From Chrysomallon squamiferum (taxonomy: Eukaryota > Mollusca > Gastropoda > Neomphalida > Peltospiridae), in contig CM022679.1 of NCBI GenBank assembly GCA_012295275.1, positions 7,227,669-7,291,668 on the forward strand: a DNA stretch of 64,000 nt, in the 5' to 3' direction. The notes under the pieces are model-generated. The model did not search any database, was not told the origin of the DNA, and was given only the letters and a program-made list of their open reading frames with translations. The translations under genes were made by a program, and so were the position numbers. Positions 46,132 through 58,647 of the stretch are shown piece by piece (the first letter of the stretch is position 1; each line of letters begins with the position of its first letter).

Positions 46132-47539
46132 GCAATAATTCTTTTTTGTATTTAGAAAACCTTTCTAAATTTATCAGTTAAAAAAACAAAAACAAAACAA
46201 ACGGTTGGTGCCATCAATTTGTGTATTTGGACGAAGTAATTCCATGTTTCAGTGTGTTTCATTAACTTGCAAGACTGGTATACTAGTGTATATTCACTTG
46301 TATTAATTTTATTCATTTTCTTTTGAACATTTAAATGCATACATAGAGAAGTAGAACATAGCCTGTTTAATAAACATCATATATTCATAAATAATTAGTT
46401 TATTTCTATCGAAACTACTAAAAGAAAATTTTCATTATCAAATAATCACTTTCAAGTTTAAATTTATTCGTTACACTGTTTTTATTGAAATAATTATCAA
46501 TAATCATTTGCCACCAAGTAACATCAAAATACGAATTTAAATCTTACCTTTTTCATTCATTTGTACACAACACTCAAATGTTTTAAATAGCCATATAACA
46601 AAATAAATAATTAGATAAATAAATAATTATTCTTTAATTGATTAATTAATAATACAAAATCATGGATACACTGATGTGTATATGTATGTGTGTTTCTCAG
46701 TGTTCAGTCGTGAACCACGATAACATGACATATGCACACGTTTATTTTTCATACATATATTAATCTTAATATATGCGTTATCAAAATTCATATTAATCCT
46801 GTTCAATAAGCTTTCATTTCAAATCTGAGCTATTTTGTATCTGATCTGGAATTTTGTTATCTCTAATAATTATCTATTCAACTTTCAGTTTTATTAAACG
46901 TCCCACTGTGCAAGTGACAGAAATATAGTATTGTGCAGCCAATTCACTGTCTTCGTATTTGACACACACCATACAGTTTTTAGGATATATATTTTTTTTG
47001 TACAAACAGATTTACAGATTTCTAGAAAAGTTGATTTTTTTTTATTTCATGATGGTTCTTTTTACATAGATATCTTTGAAAACTGACATTCTCGTTGGAA
47101 AAGAATTTTGAAATATATAGCAGGATTAGAAAACTGGTTATGATGTATTTTTTCAAGAAGTATTAATGTATTTTACCAGATGTTCTACCCATGGATATAA
47201 ACACTTATATAAAGTTCCTCTATGGATTATTAAGATGTTTTGTTTTTCACTCGTATAAAAAGTTTTCGATTTTTTTAGCAATACATCTTTCTCTGTACCT
47301 ATATATCTATCTATATTTCACCTCTCTCTCACTCTCATATTAAACTATTGTTTTCAACTTTAAATATTTACAAAAAGCTTACATTAAACCAATATAACAA
47401 TAATACAAATGATATTAATATTGAAAAATAAATAAATAGATAAATAAATAGAATACTCATATAAATAAATAAGTAAATACAGAGAGGTAAACGGTCTCAT
47501 GTTAAATTTTACTTTTTTGTGCCTGTGTGAAAGAAAAAT

Positions 47540-47541
<2 letters not shown>

Positions 47542-47614
<73 letters not shown>

Positions 47615-47630
47615 GTGTGTGTGTGTGTGT
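47542..47630. repeat. (CT)n then (GT)n microsatellite 3' of copy 5
   Basis: 68 bases of perfect CT repeats, a four-base spacer and about 9 GT units, 140 bases beyond the copy 5 stop. Confidence 0.95.
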
Positions 47631-47772
47631 TATATTAAGAATATTAATCACTAATAATGGAAAAATTAATCATTATCAGTATTCTTTTACTTGTCAACTT
47701 ATCTCTTTATTTTTGCAAAAAGTAACTTTATTTGTTTAATTTGTGAAAATTAAAAAAATATTCTACAAAAAG

Positions 47773-49397
47773 CTAAAATGGAAAATGCAGTTTGAAATGA
47801 TGTAGATATCGTGTTCCTGTAAGACCTTGACCATTCAAGAACTGGGATTGACAGATCATAGGAACACTGGTGTGGGTCATTGCAATTTGTAAACATGATT
47901 CAGAGAAGAATTGTCTCATGTCAGTTCCAGTAATACTCTCAACAAATCTGCGTAGTGGCAAAATGTGGCTTTTTGGAGCATCCCATCTGATCAAGAAATC
48001 TTCAACCATGTGATGAACAGCTGTTGGTCTTGGTAGAACTTTATGATTATCAATACTTTTTGACACATCTTCCACTAAAATAGATATGTTTTGATATACA
48101 TTTATTCATCAGCAGATAAACATCCTCTGTTTATGTTTTATTTACGTCTATTCAATTTAAATTATTAAAATTAAAAATTAAAATTAGAATTAAAAAGAAT
48201 TTTCTTTTCACATTTTTTACTACACTGATTTTTTTCAAAACTGGTGAAAACTAATCTACTATTTCAAATTTTCATGAACATTTCATTTTCAACCTTATTT
48301 GAATTTCATCAGTGATGCCTTGTCTTTAAATCAAAGTTATTATTGCCTTTTTCGTTTTTATTATTTACATATTCCACTATTTTAACAACAACAGCATAAA
48401 AGTATATTTGCAAATCAAATGGTTAAATAATGTATGTATGATCTCTAGGCAGAAGTAACCAATTTGGATATTTTTATTTTATAAATTAAAATCTATTATC
48501 TCCTTGGGTATTTTTTCTATTATTATTATGTTTTTGTTTGTTTGTTGTTGTTTCTTAGAATGAGCTGATGTGCAAAACAATAAAAAAAAAGGTTTGAAAA
48601 ATCCGACCTGATGGTAATTTTTCGTAGTAATAAAGAACAGGATGGAGAAAGTTAGAATTGTGGGCATCTGCTGGATCACCAGTAGCTCGATCAGAACGGA
48701 AGGCATCATTACCAGGTCCAGAGAAGTTAGTTCCATACTGCATGTTGAGAACTATAACACGGTCTGCATGTCGACCTGTTATACTGGGAAATTTGTGTAT
48801 CAGGTAGATCGGAAATTCCTCAAAATATTCAAATTCCTGAGTGTCACTGGAATGTACAGACAGTATATTTTAAAAATAACTAAATGATAATAAAAATGAT
48901 GACACTGATGAACATTTTAAAATTAATTTGTATCACATTCATAATTGCAGTGTTCTATACAATATACAGATGTGATCTATGAAATACTCTGGTTTCCACA
49001 GTTAAGATTATCATACTAAGTAAATACTTAACACATCTTGATTGACTTACTGTTATATTTGAAACTGATAATATTTATAAAAATGTGAAATGTTTAATTG
49101 TTTGAACCGCTTCGATTTAGCAAAACTGCACATAATATTTTTAAATAAAAAATTTGAATAGGTTTTTTTTTTTTAAAACAGTTTTATGAAGTATGCACTA
49201 GTTATTAAATTAATTTCCGTTTCGTCCCATGTAAAAACTTCACTATACTCTACCAATCTGGATTGTAAATTCTATTATTAACTGGCAAATTTGTTATTAA
49301 AGTGGAATTAAAAAAGAAAAAAATATTCAGGCGAAAAACTACCAGTTATAAAAATTACCCCAAAAATAAACAACCCGGCGATAAATAAACAACAACT

Positions 49398-49467
<70 letters not shown>

Positions 49468-52400
49468 TGTAAAAGAATTAAAAAGAACAGAATTTTACTC
49501 TCTTAAGACAATAAGATCTCCCAGGACAGAAAACATCTGATAAATCCCAGAAGCTTCATTCATTCTTTTCAGCATGTGATTCAACAGCTGTGTATATGGA
49601 GCAGTCTTAGAAGGCCAAAGTACACCTTCATACTTGTATTCCATCATACGATGCAAGGCCCGAGCTGTAATTTTAGTAATCAATTGTTAAGCAGTGTAAC
49701 ATAGATTTAAGCTTAAACCATTAAATCTGAGCTTCTTCAACTGCTCAGTGTTTCACCTAAGGGTGAATGAAATTATTTTACAGGTGAATGAAACTATCGG
49801 GGACAATGAAATATGAAGGAAGAATGTTATTTGTGTATTTTAAAACAGGCAATAAAATATGTTTTTAAATCTGTTATTATGAACAAATTATTGTAATAAT
49901 ATTTCCCTGTTAATCTATATTTCTGTTTCTTTCTTTATTTTATTTTATTTTATTTATTATTATTATTAATTTTTTTTTTTTGACATGACAGAAACCTAAA
50001 CAAAAAAAAAAAAAAACAAAAAAAAAAAACAACTAAAAAACAAATATATTTTAATAAATATCTTAACTTATAAAAAAATAATATATAAAATTATTATTCA
50101 CACAGCAAAGAGTTATGTTCAAAATGACCAGACATAATGAAATTTAGCCAAAGGTAAATGAAATTATCTGATAAAGTCGCGTAAGTGGATCACACTGAAA
50201 TAATTTAAGAAACATTCTCTTAGAATAACGAGTGGCTATTTGAATCAGATTGACATTTAGCTGACTACGTTATACAGGATTAAAAGATCACAGTGTACAC
50301 TAATAATTTAATAATTAATTATTATAACTTGCAAAGACATTTCACTCCCTGAAATTATCGTTTTATATTTCACTACTTAAACAGGAATTGCTTTATATGA
50401 CAACAGTGTAATGATAACAGTGTAATGAAAAGCATTTTTAGTTTAATTTTTTCATTTTACAATAACGTTCTTATAAAGATGTATGCCAAGTGATAATTGA
50501 CCTGAATCTGCGTTGAGGCAGTGAAATACTGAGTCTCATAGCAAGTTATTAAAACATTCAGTTGAACGTTTCACATTATGTAAACATGTTAAAACACAAC
50601 GCATTAGACCTGTGTATCTGAAACCGTGCACAAATCCTCCAGCAGACTTCTGGTAATCAACACCATGTGACATAGCTCCAGCGAAATACAGTCCTTTCAC
50701 ATTCAGTGATTCGTAGTTAAAGGCTATCACAGGAAGTTTGTTGTCTGCATTTTTATCAGAATCCGGAGCTGTCACACTTTTAAAAAATATATAATTTTTA
50801 GATGTAGATGTTTTGCAGTTCGTATTTTACTATCTTATCTCAAAATTTAATATATCGCTTTTATTTGATATTCCAAGTAATTAAACAGCTCATAAAATAA
50901 AATACTTATTTTCCTCAAACAAAGTTTGATTTCTTTGTAGTTTTCAACATGACTATATTTTTATTTTTTATTTTTTTTTCTTTCTTTTTTGTTTTTAATT
51001 TTATTCCTTCTTGGCAAAACAGATTTTCATAAAAATATAAATTAACTTTTTAATATTTATTTCAGGAGATAAAATGACTATATAATTTATCATAAAACAA
51101 TTTCAGTAAACTGTGGATTTGAACTGCAGAATCATTTCTCGTACACTTGTACACTATAAAAAATAGAAAATATTTATTGGTCACTGATACTGTCAACCAA
51201 AGCTATCGCCGCCATGCGTAGGTTGTGGAATCGTTTTCTCCTTTGTTGAGGTAAAAATAAAGACGGCTGACATTAAAAAATGTCCCTTTTCTGCAAAAGA
51301 AAATTAACTTCTAATTAACAAAGTATCAAAGTATGATATTAGTTACCATAACACAGGGATCATGAACAATCGTGGATTTCAGAAAGGACACTGTAGACAA
51401 CACGCAAATTATGAACTGCCAATATTGTTGATCAGCGTACGTGACAATTTCGAAAAGTTCTATTTGTATTGCAAAATCGTCTGGGTTCAGCTTACTTTTG
51501 TCATTATAGATAAATATTAGATGTGTATGTAGGTCCACATAATTAAGATTCCTATCCGATACGACTGTAAATATAAACTAAAAAGTCACTGATACATAAC
51601 CCCTTCCTCTTCCTTCTTTTTTACACAGTCCTAAATTTATACAAAATGGCAACACATTTTATAACAATTAAATATTATTTAAAATATCCAGATGTCCATA
51701 AAGCCGTTTTTCCACGATCTACAGTTCAATATTTTCAGAAGGATGCATGCCCCTGAACCTCTTAGAAGATTTGCTCTAAACATGGCTAGTCCGCCGCGCT
51801 TCTGTCACAGTCGTTTCAATGGCCGTGATACCCGCTGAACAGAATCAGCAGAGAAGAAATAATCTAGCTTTAACCGCGGTAACTGTCGGAAGTGCGATGG
51901 TAAGGTCTAGCAGTTGTAACTCGCTTAGTTCGTAGATCGATAACCGTCTGTACTTTACAGAAATAAGCTGATTCATCTTATATCCAACAGAAAAGAAGGA
52001 ACAATAAAGTAAACTCACTTTGTAAATAGATCACGACCATATGAAAATCCTAGACAACGTATGATTTTGTCATAGCCATTTCTCATAGGAAAATTATCTG
52101 TAACCGACTGATCTATCTTCAAGAACAATTTGCTGCCGTTTTTGAGAAAAGTAGGCAATGCTCTGGATGTTTCCAAGACTCCATCAAGTGACTTTAACAT
52201 GTATGTATCCAGTACATCATTATGAATTGCTCTGTAAACGTTGAAGTGAATATCTGTAGTGCTTATGTGCGTGAGGAATATTTATTGTTGTTACAAAAAT
52301 AAAAATAGAAACAAAAACAGCTGTTTTATGATTTCAAGCGTTATGTGTTATTTTTATCAGTTGCAGTTACAATATTTATTTAAATCAAATGATTTGGATC

Positions 52401-55400
52401 AAAATTTCATTCAGTGATTTAAAAAAATATATTAAGTTGGAATTTCCTGATTTTGGTTGCTGTAAACAATAAAAAAAAAATATTTTTGATAAAGAATGTG
52501 CGTCGGTGTAATTTGGATTCCTAAAATGAAATGACTTAAGAAATAAAAGGTATTTGAAACTATTCTTCACAAGGACTTATACAGCTTATTTATTTATTTA
52601 TTCATTTTAATCTTCTTTAACAAAAAAAATATATTTTTAAAATAATATTTTTTTTTCTTATTGCATCGAGACATTTATTTTCAGTAATCATGTAATTGAA
52701 CGTTAATATATTTATCTTTATCTATAAATAGAGCGTTTGTATGATTAAATCCTAACCAATAGTGTATATATATAATTTTAAAAATTTAATAACTACTTCC
52801 AATAAATTATTTTTAAAAAATGAGTGACGGTAAATTGTGAATTTTTTTCATGATATTTAGAAACTATAAATTGAATAGTGTGTGTGTGTGTGTGCGTGTG
52901 TGTGTGTTTGTGTGTGTGTTACTCATTCTTACATGAATAGCAAAAATTTATGAAATCATTTGAATACCGGAATACAGAAACAAATATAAACTATTTATGT
53001 CCAAATTTGAATATGTATGGTATTTTTCAAACAAAATTTCATAAAAAACTAACTAATCATGTACTTTTCACTAACATGTGGCACGGCTCAAAAAATAAAA
53101 TAAAAATAAAAATAAATAAATAAATAAATACATACATATTTGTGTGTTATTATATGTATAATTCAAAAGATAAATAAATATCTCACCTAATATCCCCAGC
53201 ATAATGTGTCGCCCATGACAATCGGACTCTTGTAAATCCCAAAACATGAACCAAATTAGTTGAACCGTATATGGATTGTGCAAGTTCAAATGCTGAATGA
53301 TCATTTTCTAACAAAAGAGGAAACATATTATAGACGTCACTTTCTAAGGATCAAATTAAAGTCAAATAAAATAAAATTTTAATAAAATATATTACACAGT
53401 GAAAAGTTTAAAGATATTTTAAAATTAAAAGTTGAATATATTTCATTGGTTATTACCATACTGTTTCATTTTGTCTTTTAAATTATTATTTGTGTTATAT
53501 GTTTTAAAAGTGTCTGTGTGTATGTGTGTATGTATGTGTGTATGTGTGTATGTATGTGTGTGTGTGTATGTGTGTGTCTATGTTCATATTCGAGTCCACG
53601 TCCATACTAGCAACATCAAAACGTTATTTCAAGTGATAAAGATGACTAGGTAATAACTTAATGTTCTAATTCGTTTTTTGATATTTTCTATGGACAAATC
53701 AACAATGATCAGGATATGAATCCTGCCGAACGCAGACAACTTGTTTCTGGTACATTCCTCCTCCCATCCAACATCACTAGACACACCTAGGACGATTAAT
53801 ATTGTGAAGACACTCTACAATCTTAGAAATCAAAAGTTGAAATGAATCTACCTTTTGAAATTCAGTGTTAATTAGAGTCACTGAAAAAAAAAAAATATAT
53901 ATATAAACTTGATCAGGCTTTTGTTTCACAACTGTAGATTTTAAAAATAGTTAAAGAAGTCGAAAATAAGTTATGTTTTCTCACGTATTATTAGAACGGT
54001 CTTCCCTTCGTAATCATCTGGATTCAGTGAAACTGTTTCATATCCCTCAGTGTATTCAATCCCTGGAAGATCTGGAATCACTGGTTTTGATACCCCAGCA
54101 GCTACAACTACAGATCTAATTGTAACAATAAAAAATAGTTTGCTAGTGATTTATAATACCACCAAAATACAGAGAAACATTCTTTTTTATTTGCTTATTT
54201 TGTTATACATTTTCTCTTAGTCTCAATTAAATATGAATCGATACAAATTGTTTGTAATTTTGGAACTGAAGATAATTTTATTTATTTTTATTCGTTAATT
54301 TTTATTTTTTACAAATTCTCAATCATGGAAATATTTAGGCTTTTGTTTGTGTACCTGCTGTACCAGTAATTAATTACAAGCAACCATAGAAACACACATA
54401 CGAATGCTACATACACATTTATATTAGTTTCGTTATAATGAAAAGCGAATTGTATTTTGGTTTATATTTCGAAAACTAATGAAAAAAACAGTCTTACTTG
54501 CATTTGTACTCGGTTCCATTTTGATCTTTCATTGTGAAATGATGTCCATCAAGAGCCGATTCATTTTTCACTGCTGACAAGTTTCTGATTTCTGTATTAA
54601 ACTGCACACTGATGTTAAGTTTTCTCTGAAAGTCATTCAAGTAGCGGACATAATCATCAGCATGTGGAAACATTTTCTTGGAATAATGTCTGAAGAGTAG
54701 ACTTTCATCATCACTAATCAGCGAGTTCCAGTCGTGACGTAAGTTGAATTCCTTGTTTGTCTGACCTGTGTGTCGCTTGTTCAGACTTATCAGTGTCCTG
54801 TGTCTTGGATAACGTGTGAAGAAACTTGCTGAAATTTGAAATAAATTTTCAGTTTCAATTAATGTTTATTCTGTTTCAACCTTATGAATTAAATACAGTT
54901 ATTAGTTAACAGGTAATATCTTTTATATGCGCAGAGCTGGCAAGGGGAAATATAAGCTAAACTCTTGCTCGATGTTCAAGGGGCCAAGTCCAAATTATTG
55001 ATTTATTGTTTTTCGTACCACACTTATTAGTTTTATTAGTGTTACCGTCACACATGACTGAAAGCAAAACTAACAAATGACATACATTTCATGTAGTTAA
55101 ATTTCCTTTTAATTATTACTAAAAACAATAATATATTTTTAGATATAATATACTGATGTGTAGACATAGATCTGAAACAGTAATATTCAGATCACAGAGG
55201 GCATAAAAAATGAAAAGCAAAAGAATACCTGTGATGTTTGCCTTTTCAAAAACAACATAGTCTCTGCCAGCTCTGTGGAGGAAATAGCCCATCTGTACAC
55301 CAGCAGGTCCAGCCCCAATGACACAGTAATCATGATAAACCATCGACTGTTGATGTGTCAGCAGTATTTCAAGTATCAGCAGTAGGAATTGGAAGACATG

Positions 55401-55433
55401 GGTGGGAAATGTTAATGTGGTACAGCTCCACAT
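47773..55433 (-). CDS. FOXRED2-like FAD oxidoreductase, copy 5 (beta class)
   Basis: Nine exons A-I (minus): 55229-55433, 54498-54828, 53985-54115, 53187-53307, 52019-52231, 50610-50776, 49499-49664, 48608-48846, 47773-48074; 1875 nt, 624 aa, all GT-AG and in frame. FAD motif GAGPAG at residues 40-45. The second glycine motif is replaced by QNDHSA. Exon E has the short beta form ([20 protein letters not shown]). Exon I begins [17 protein letters not shown]. The C-terminus is extended past the usual end, ...[15 protein letters not shown], with no ER-retention signal. Small changes at otherwise constant sites: GRHADR for GRPADR in exon H, VLWPSK for VPWPSK in exon G, DYQKSAGG for DYRKSAGG in exon F. 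Same orientation as copy 4; several introns share blocks with it, so 4 and 5 look like a recent tandem pair. Confidence 0.87.
49385..49463. repeat. (AAC)n(AAT)n microsatellite in intron 7 of copy 5
   Basis: AAC units change into AAT units next to the exon G donor. Confidence 0.92.
51190..51440 (+). pseudogene. Decayed counterpart of the antisense ORF of copy 4
   Basis: Matches about 41050-41275 over its length ('tggaatcgttttct', 'tattggtcactgatactg' just upstream, 'acacgcaaattatgaactgcc' at the end), with several indels and stops. It lies in intron 5 of copy 5 on the opposite strand to the gene. It shows that the insert predates the duplication giving copies 4 and 5. Confidence 0.6.
53512..53582. 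repeat. Imperfect (GT)n/(ATGT)n microsatellite
   Basis: TGTG/TATG repeats in intron 3 of copy 5, adjoining the block shared with copy 4. Confidence 0.9.
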
Positions 55434-56436
55434 TTTTTGTTCTTACTTATTACCTGAACAAATATAAACATCGAAATAGAAATATTAAGAAAAAACATAT
55501 ATCTATAAATTTGCAAAATAGATGGATACATAGATGGATAGACGGATGAATGCATGGATAGACAGATCAAAGTAAATAATATTCATATTCATATAGGCAG
55601 GAAAGCAAATATCACTTTAGTTCAACATCGGAAGGAATGTGGAAAAATAATTTTTTTAAAATGCCTCGTCATCTCATTTTTATATAAGCCGTTATTATGT
55701 ATTTGTTTCAGTTTTGCGTTTTGCGTTTTGTGATAAATAATATGAGAGATGAAACCCGCTACTGCATCTTTTATAGCTACTTATCCACTTAGCAATTACC
55801 TATGACTAGAACTGTTTCTGCACACTGAAATGAACAGAAAATAAATTAAGCTCTGTTTTAAATGCCACATTACATAAGAATTGTCAATAACTCATCCAGT
55901 AATATGCTATACCAAAACAAACTTTGCCATAAAAAAATGATATTATATAAACAAATACTGAACAGAAATGATAATTTTATAATAAAATGTTGTTGTTTTT
56001 TTCAACAAGGTTTTTAATCCAAATATAACGTTTATATATATATATATTTGTGTGTATGTATTTATATATATGTATATATAAGGTAAATAAAGCTAATGGA
56101 ATATTCAATAGGTATTATCTCCTGGGGTATTTGTTCTTGATAAATACAGCACACTGGTTTAAGTTTCCTTTTCAGTTTTTTATTTATATATTTTAATTAT
56201 TTTTGGTTTTTACTTACTTACTTACTTACTAAATTAATTATTTTATTTTATTTAGTATAATTATGTTTTTATTATTATGATTATTACTACCAAAAATTAC
56301 CATTAGGATTCCATATTTTATTATTATTATTTTTATTATTATCATTATTATTATTAGAATGAGCTGATGTGCAAAACAATAATAAAAAAAAATTAAAATT
56401 AAAAAAGATAAAGATTAAAAAATACAAAAATACAAC
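55434..56436. other. Spacer between copy 5 and remnant copy 6
   Basis: About 1 kb holding the copy 5 leader, with the shared UTR acceptor reading 'ttattacctga' on the plus strand near 55453. AT-rich DNA follows, then sequence that corresponds to intron 8 of copy 5 ('gaatgagctgatgtgcaaaacaat' at about 56356). Exon I of copy 6, expected here, is missing. Confidence 0.6.
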
Positions 56437-57595
56437 CAGATGGTAATTTTTCGTAGTAATACAGAACTGGACGGAGAAACTTAGAATTGTGGGCATCTGC
56501 TGGATCAGAACGGAAGGCATCATTACCAGGTCCAGAGAAGTTAGTTCCATACTGCATGTTGAGAACTACAACACGGTCTGCAGGTCGACCTGTCATACTG
56601 GGAAATTTGTGTATCAGGTAGATGGGAAATTCCTCAAAATATTCAAATTCCTGAGTGCCACTGGAAAGAAAAAAAAAATACATTAACAGTAACAGACCTA
56701 AATAAATCAAATAAATAATTAGTAGTAATTTAGCAAGCACATCCAAGAGTATTGTGAAGCTAGAAAATAAACTGAAACAAGACAAATAAGTAATTATATA
56801 TTTTATCTTGATTGTTATGAAATACATTTCTTAGTAGTATTTTTCTTTCTGCAATCGAACTGTCGTAAAGGAAACAAGTAACAAATTTATTTCTAAATTT
56901 TGGTTTCATATCTGAAGAATACTGTAATATTCTAAATAATCGCGAGGAGTATTTTACGACAATAGAATCAGGTATTATTATTATTTCAGACTTAGAAAAT
57001 TACTCTGTGAAGACAATAACGTCTCCTATGATAGAAAACACCTGATAAATTCCAGAAGCTTCATTCCTTCTTTGCTGTGTATATGGAACGGTTTTAGAAG
57101 GCCAAGGTACACCTTCATACTTGCATTCCATCATACGATGCAAGGCACGAGCTGATGGATTAAATGGATGTTATAGAACTTCACAGTGTGAAAGAAGGTT
57201 TGGACAACAGGTAATCAGTTGTGTGCCACAATTAAAAATTTATCATTTAAGTATTTAACCCAGAAGATACAAATTTAAATCCTTCAATCGGTATTATAAT
57301 ATTTCAGAACGTCTACTGAGAGAGAAAGAAAAAAAAAATTAAGATTCAGTGAATGTATTAAAAGTGTTTCTCAGAAAATTACATCTGGATGGTAATATAG
57401 GAAAGTTTGACCACCTGTGTATCTGAAACCATGAATAAATCCTCCAGCTGACTTCCGATAATCAAGACCATGAGACATAGCTCCAGCGAAATACATTCCT
57501 TTCACATTCAGTGTCTCATAGTCGAAACCTATCTGAGGAAGTTTCTTGGAATAATGTCTGAAGAGCAGACTTTCATCATCACTGATCAGCGAGTA
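56437..57595 (-). pseudogene. FOXRED2-like copy 6: rearranged remnant (exons H, G, F and a piece of B)
   Basis: Exon H (56437-56660) lacks 15 bases in frame (RATGD missing). Exon G (57004-57151) lacks 18 bases in frame (YTQQRRNEA instead of [15 protein letters not shown]). Exon F (57415 to about 57543) runs directly into about 50 bases from the middle of exon B (to about 57595), so the end of B, exons C-E and the start of F were deleted. The junction falls in 'gaggaagtttcttgg', where both parents share 'tttct'. Exons A and I are missing. Exons G-F and their introns resemble copy 1, while intron 8 resembles copies 2 and 5, so the remnant is mosaic. Right of it lies the flank block typical of copy 1. 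Confidence 0.85.
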
Positions 57596-58237
57596 TAGAC
57601 ATATTAAATCAGAAACATTTATAGTTTATTTTTTGTTTTTTTTGTTTGTTTGTTTGTTGTTGTTTTTTGTTTTTTGTTTTTTTTGTTGTTTTTTAATGGC
57701 CTTTCATTATATTTCATTATTTATGTTGTTAACTGTGTCAAATTTAGAACTATTTCTTAGGAAAACTGTCTATATGTGTGTGTGTGTTCGTGCGTGCGTG
57801 AGTGCGTCTGCGCGTGTGAACAAAGACAGATACCTCTACGAGTTAAGAGGATGATATATTAATAATACAAAATGGATTGGTTTTGTAGATGTTTATATCC
57901 TTAGATAGAGCATCTTCTAATGTGCATGCTGTGTGGATAAAGAAAAGAACAACTGTCAAATTGTAGCAATTTTATTTTTCAATCTTGTTAAAATTATTCC
58001 TTTTAATAATTCTTTTTAAAAAATATCTCGTTATACCTTTCAAATGATTTTTAATTTTTTGAGTATTTTCTTCTTAAAACTCAAAATTCTTTTCTAACGA
58101 GGATGTAAGTTTTCTCCTGAAAAAGTATTAGTTTTCCAAAAGATGTATTTTAGAAGAACCATGAAGTAATAACAACCTTTATCTATAAATCTGTAACATA
58201 CTTTTATACGAAAAAAATGTCCTCATAAATATATCTG

Positions 58238-58280
<43 letters not shown>

Positions 58281-58291
58281 TGTCAGATAAG

Positions 58292-58336
<45 letters not shown>

Positions 58337-58616
58337 GAAAGTATATTTCTGTCATTTTCACAACGAAATATTTAATAAAACTGAAAGGTGAATAGATAAT
58401 TTTAGATATAAAAAGCAATTGAAACGTGATGTAAAAACCTGTTGAACAAGATTAAAATGAGCTTTGATAATGCATACATTGACATTAATTTTTGTATAAA
58501 TTATTTATGTTTGCAAATGTCCTGTTATCTGAATCGACCTAGTTGATGAATGAAAAAAGATACACATATATACTTGTATCCGATTTTGTATTATATAATC
58601 ATCATCATAATCGTTG

Positions 58617-58647
<31 letters not shown>

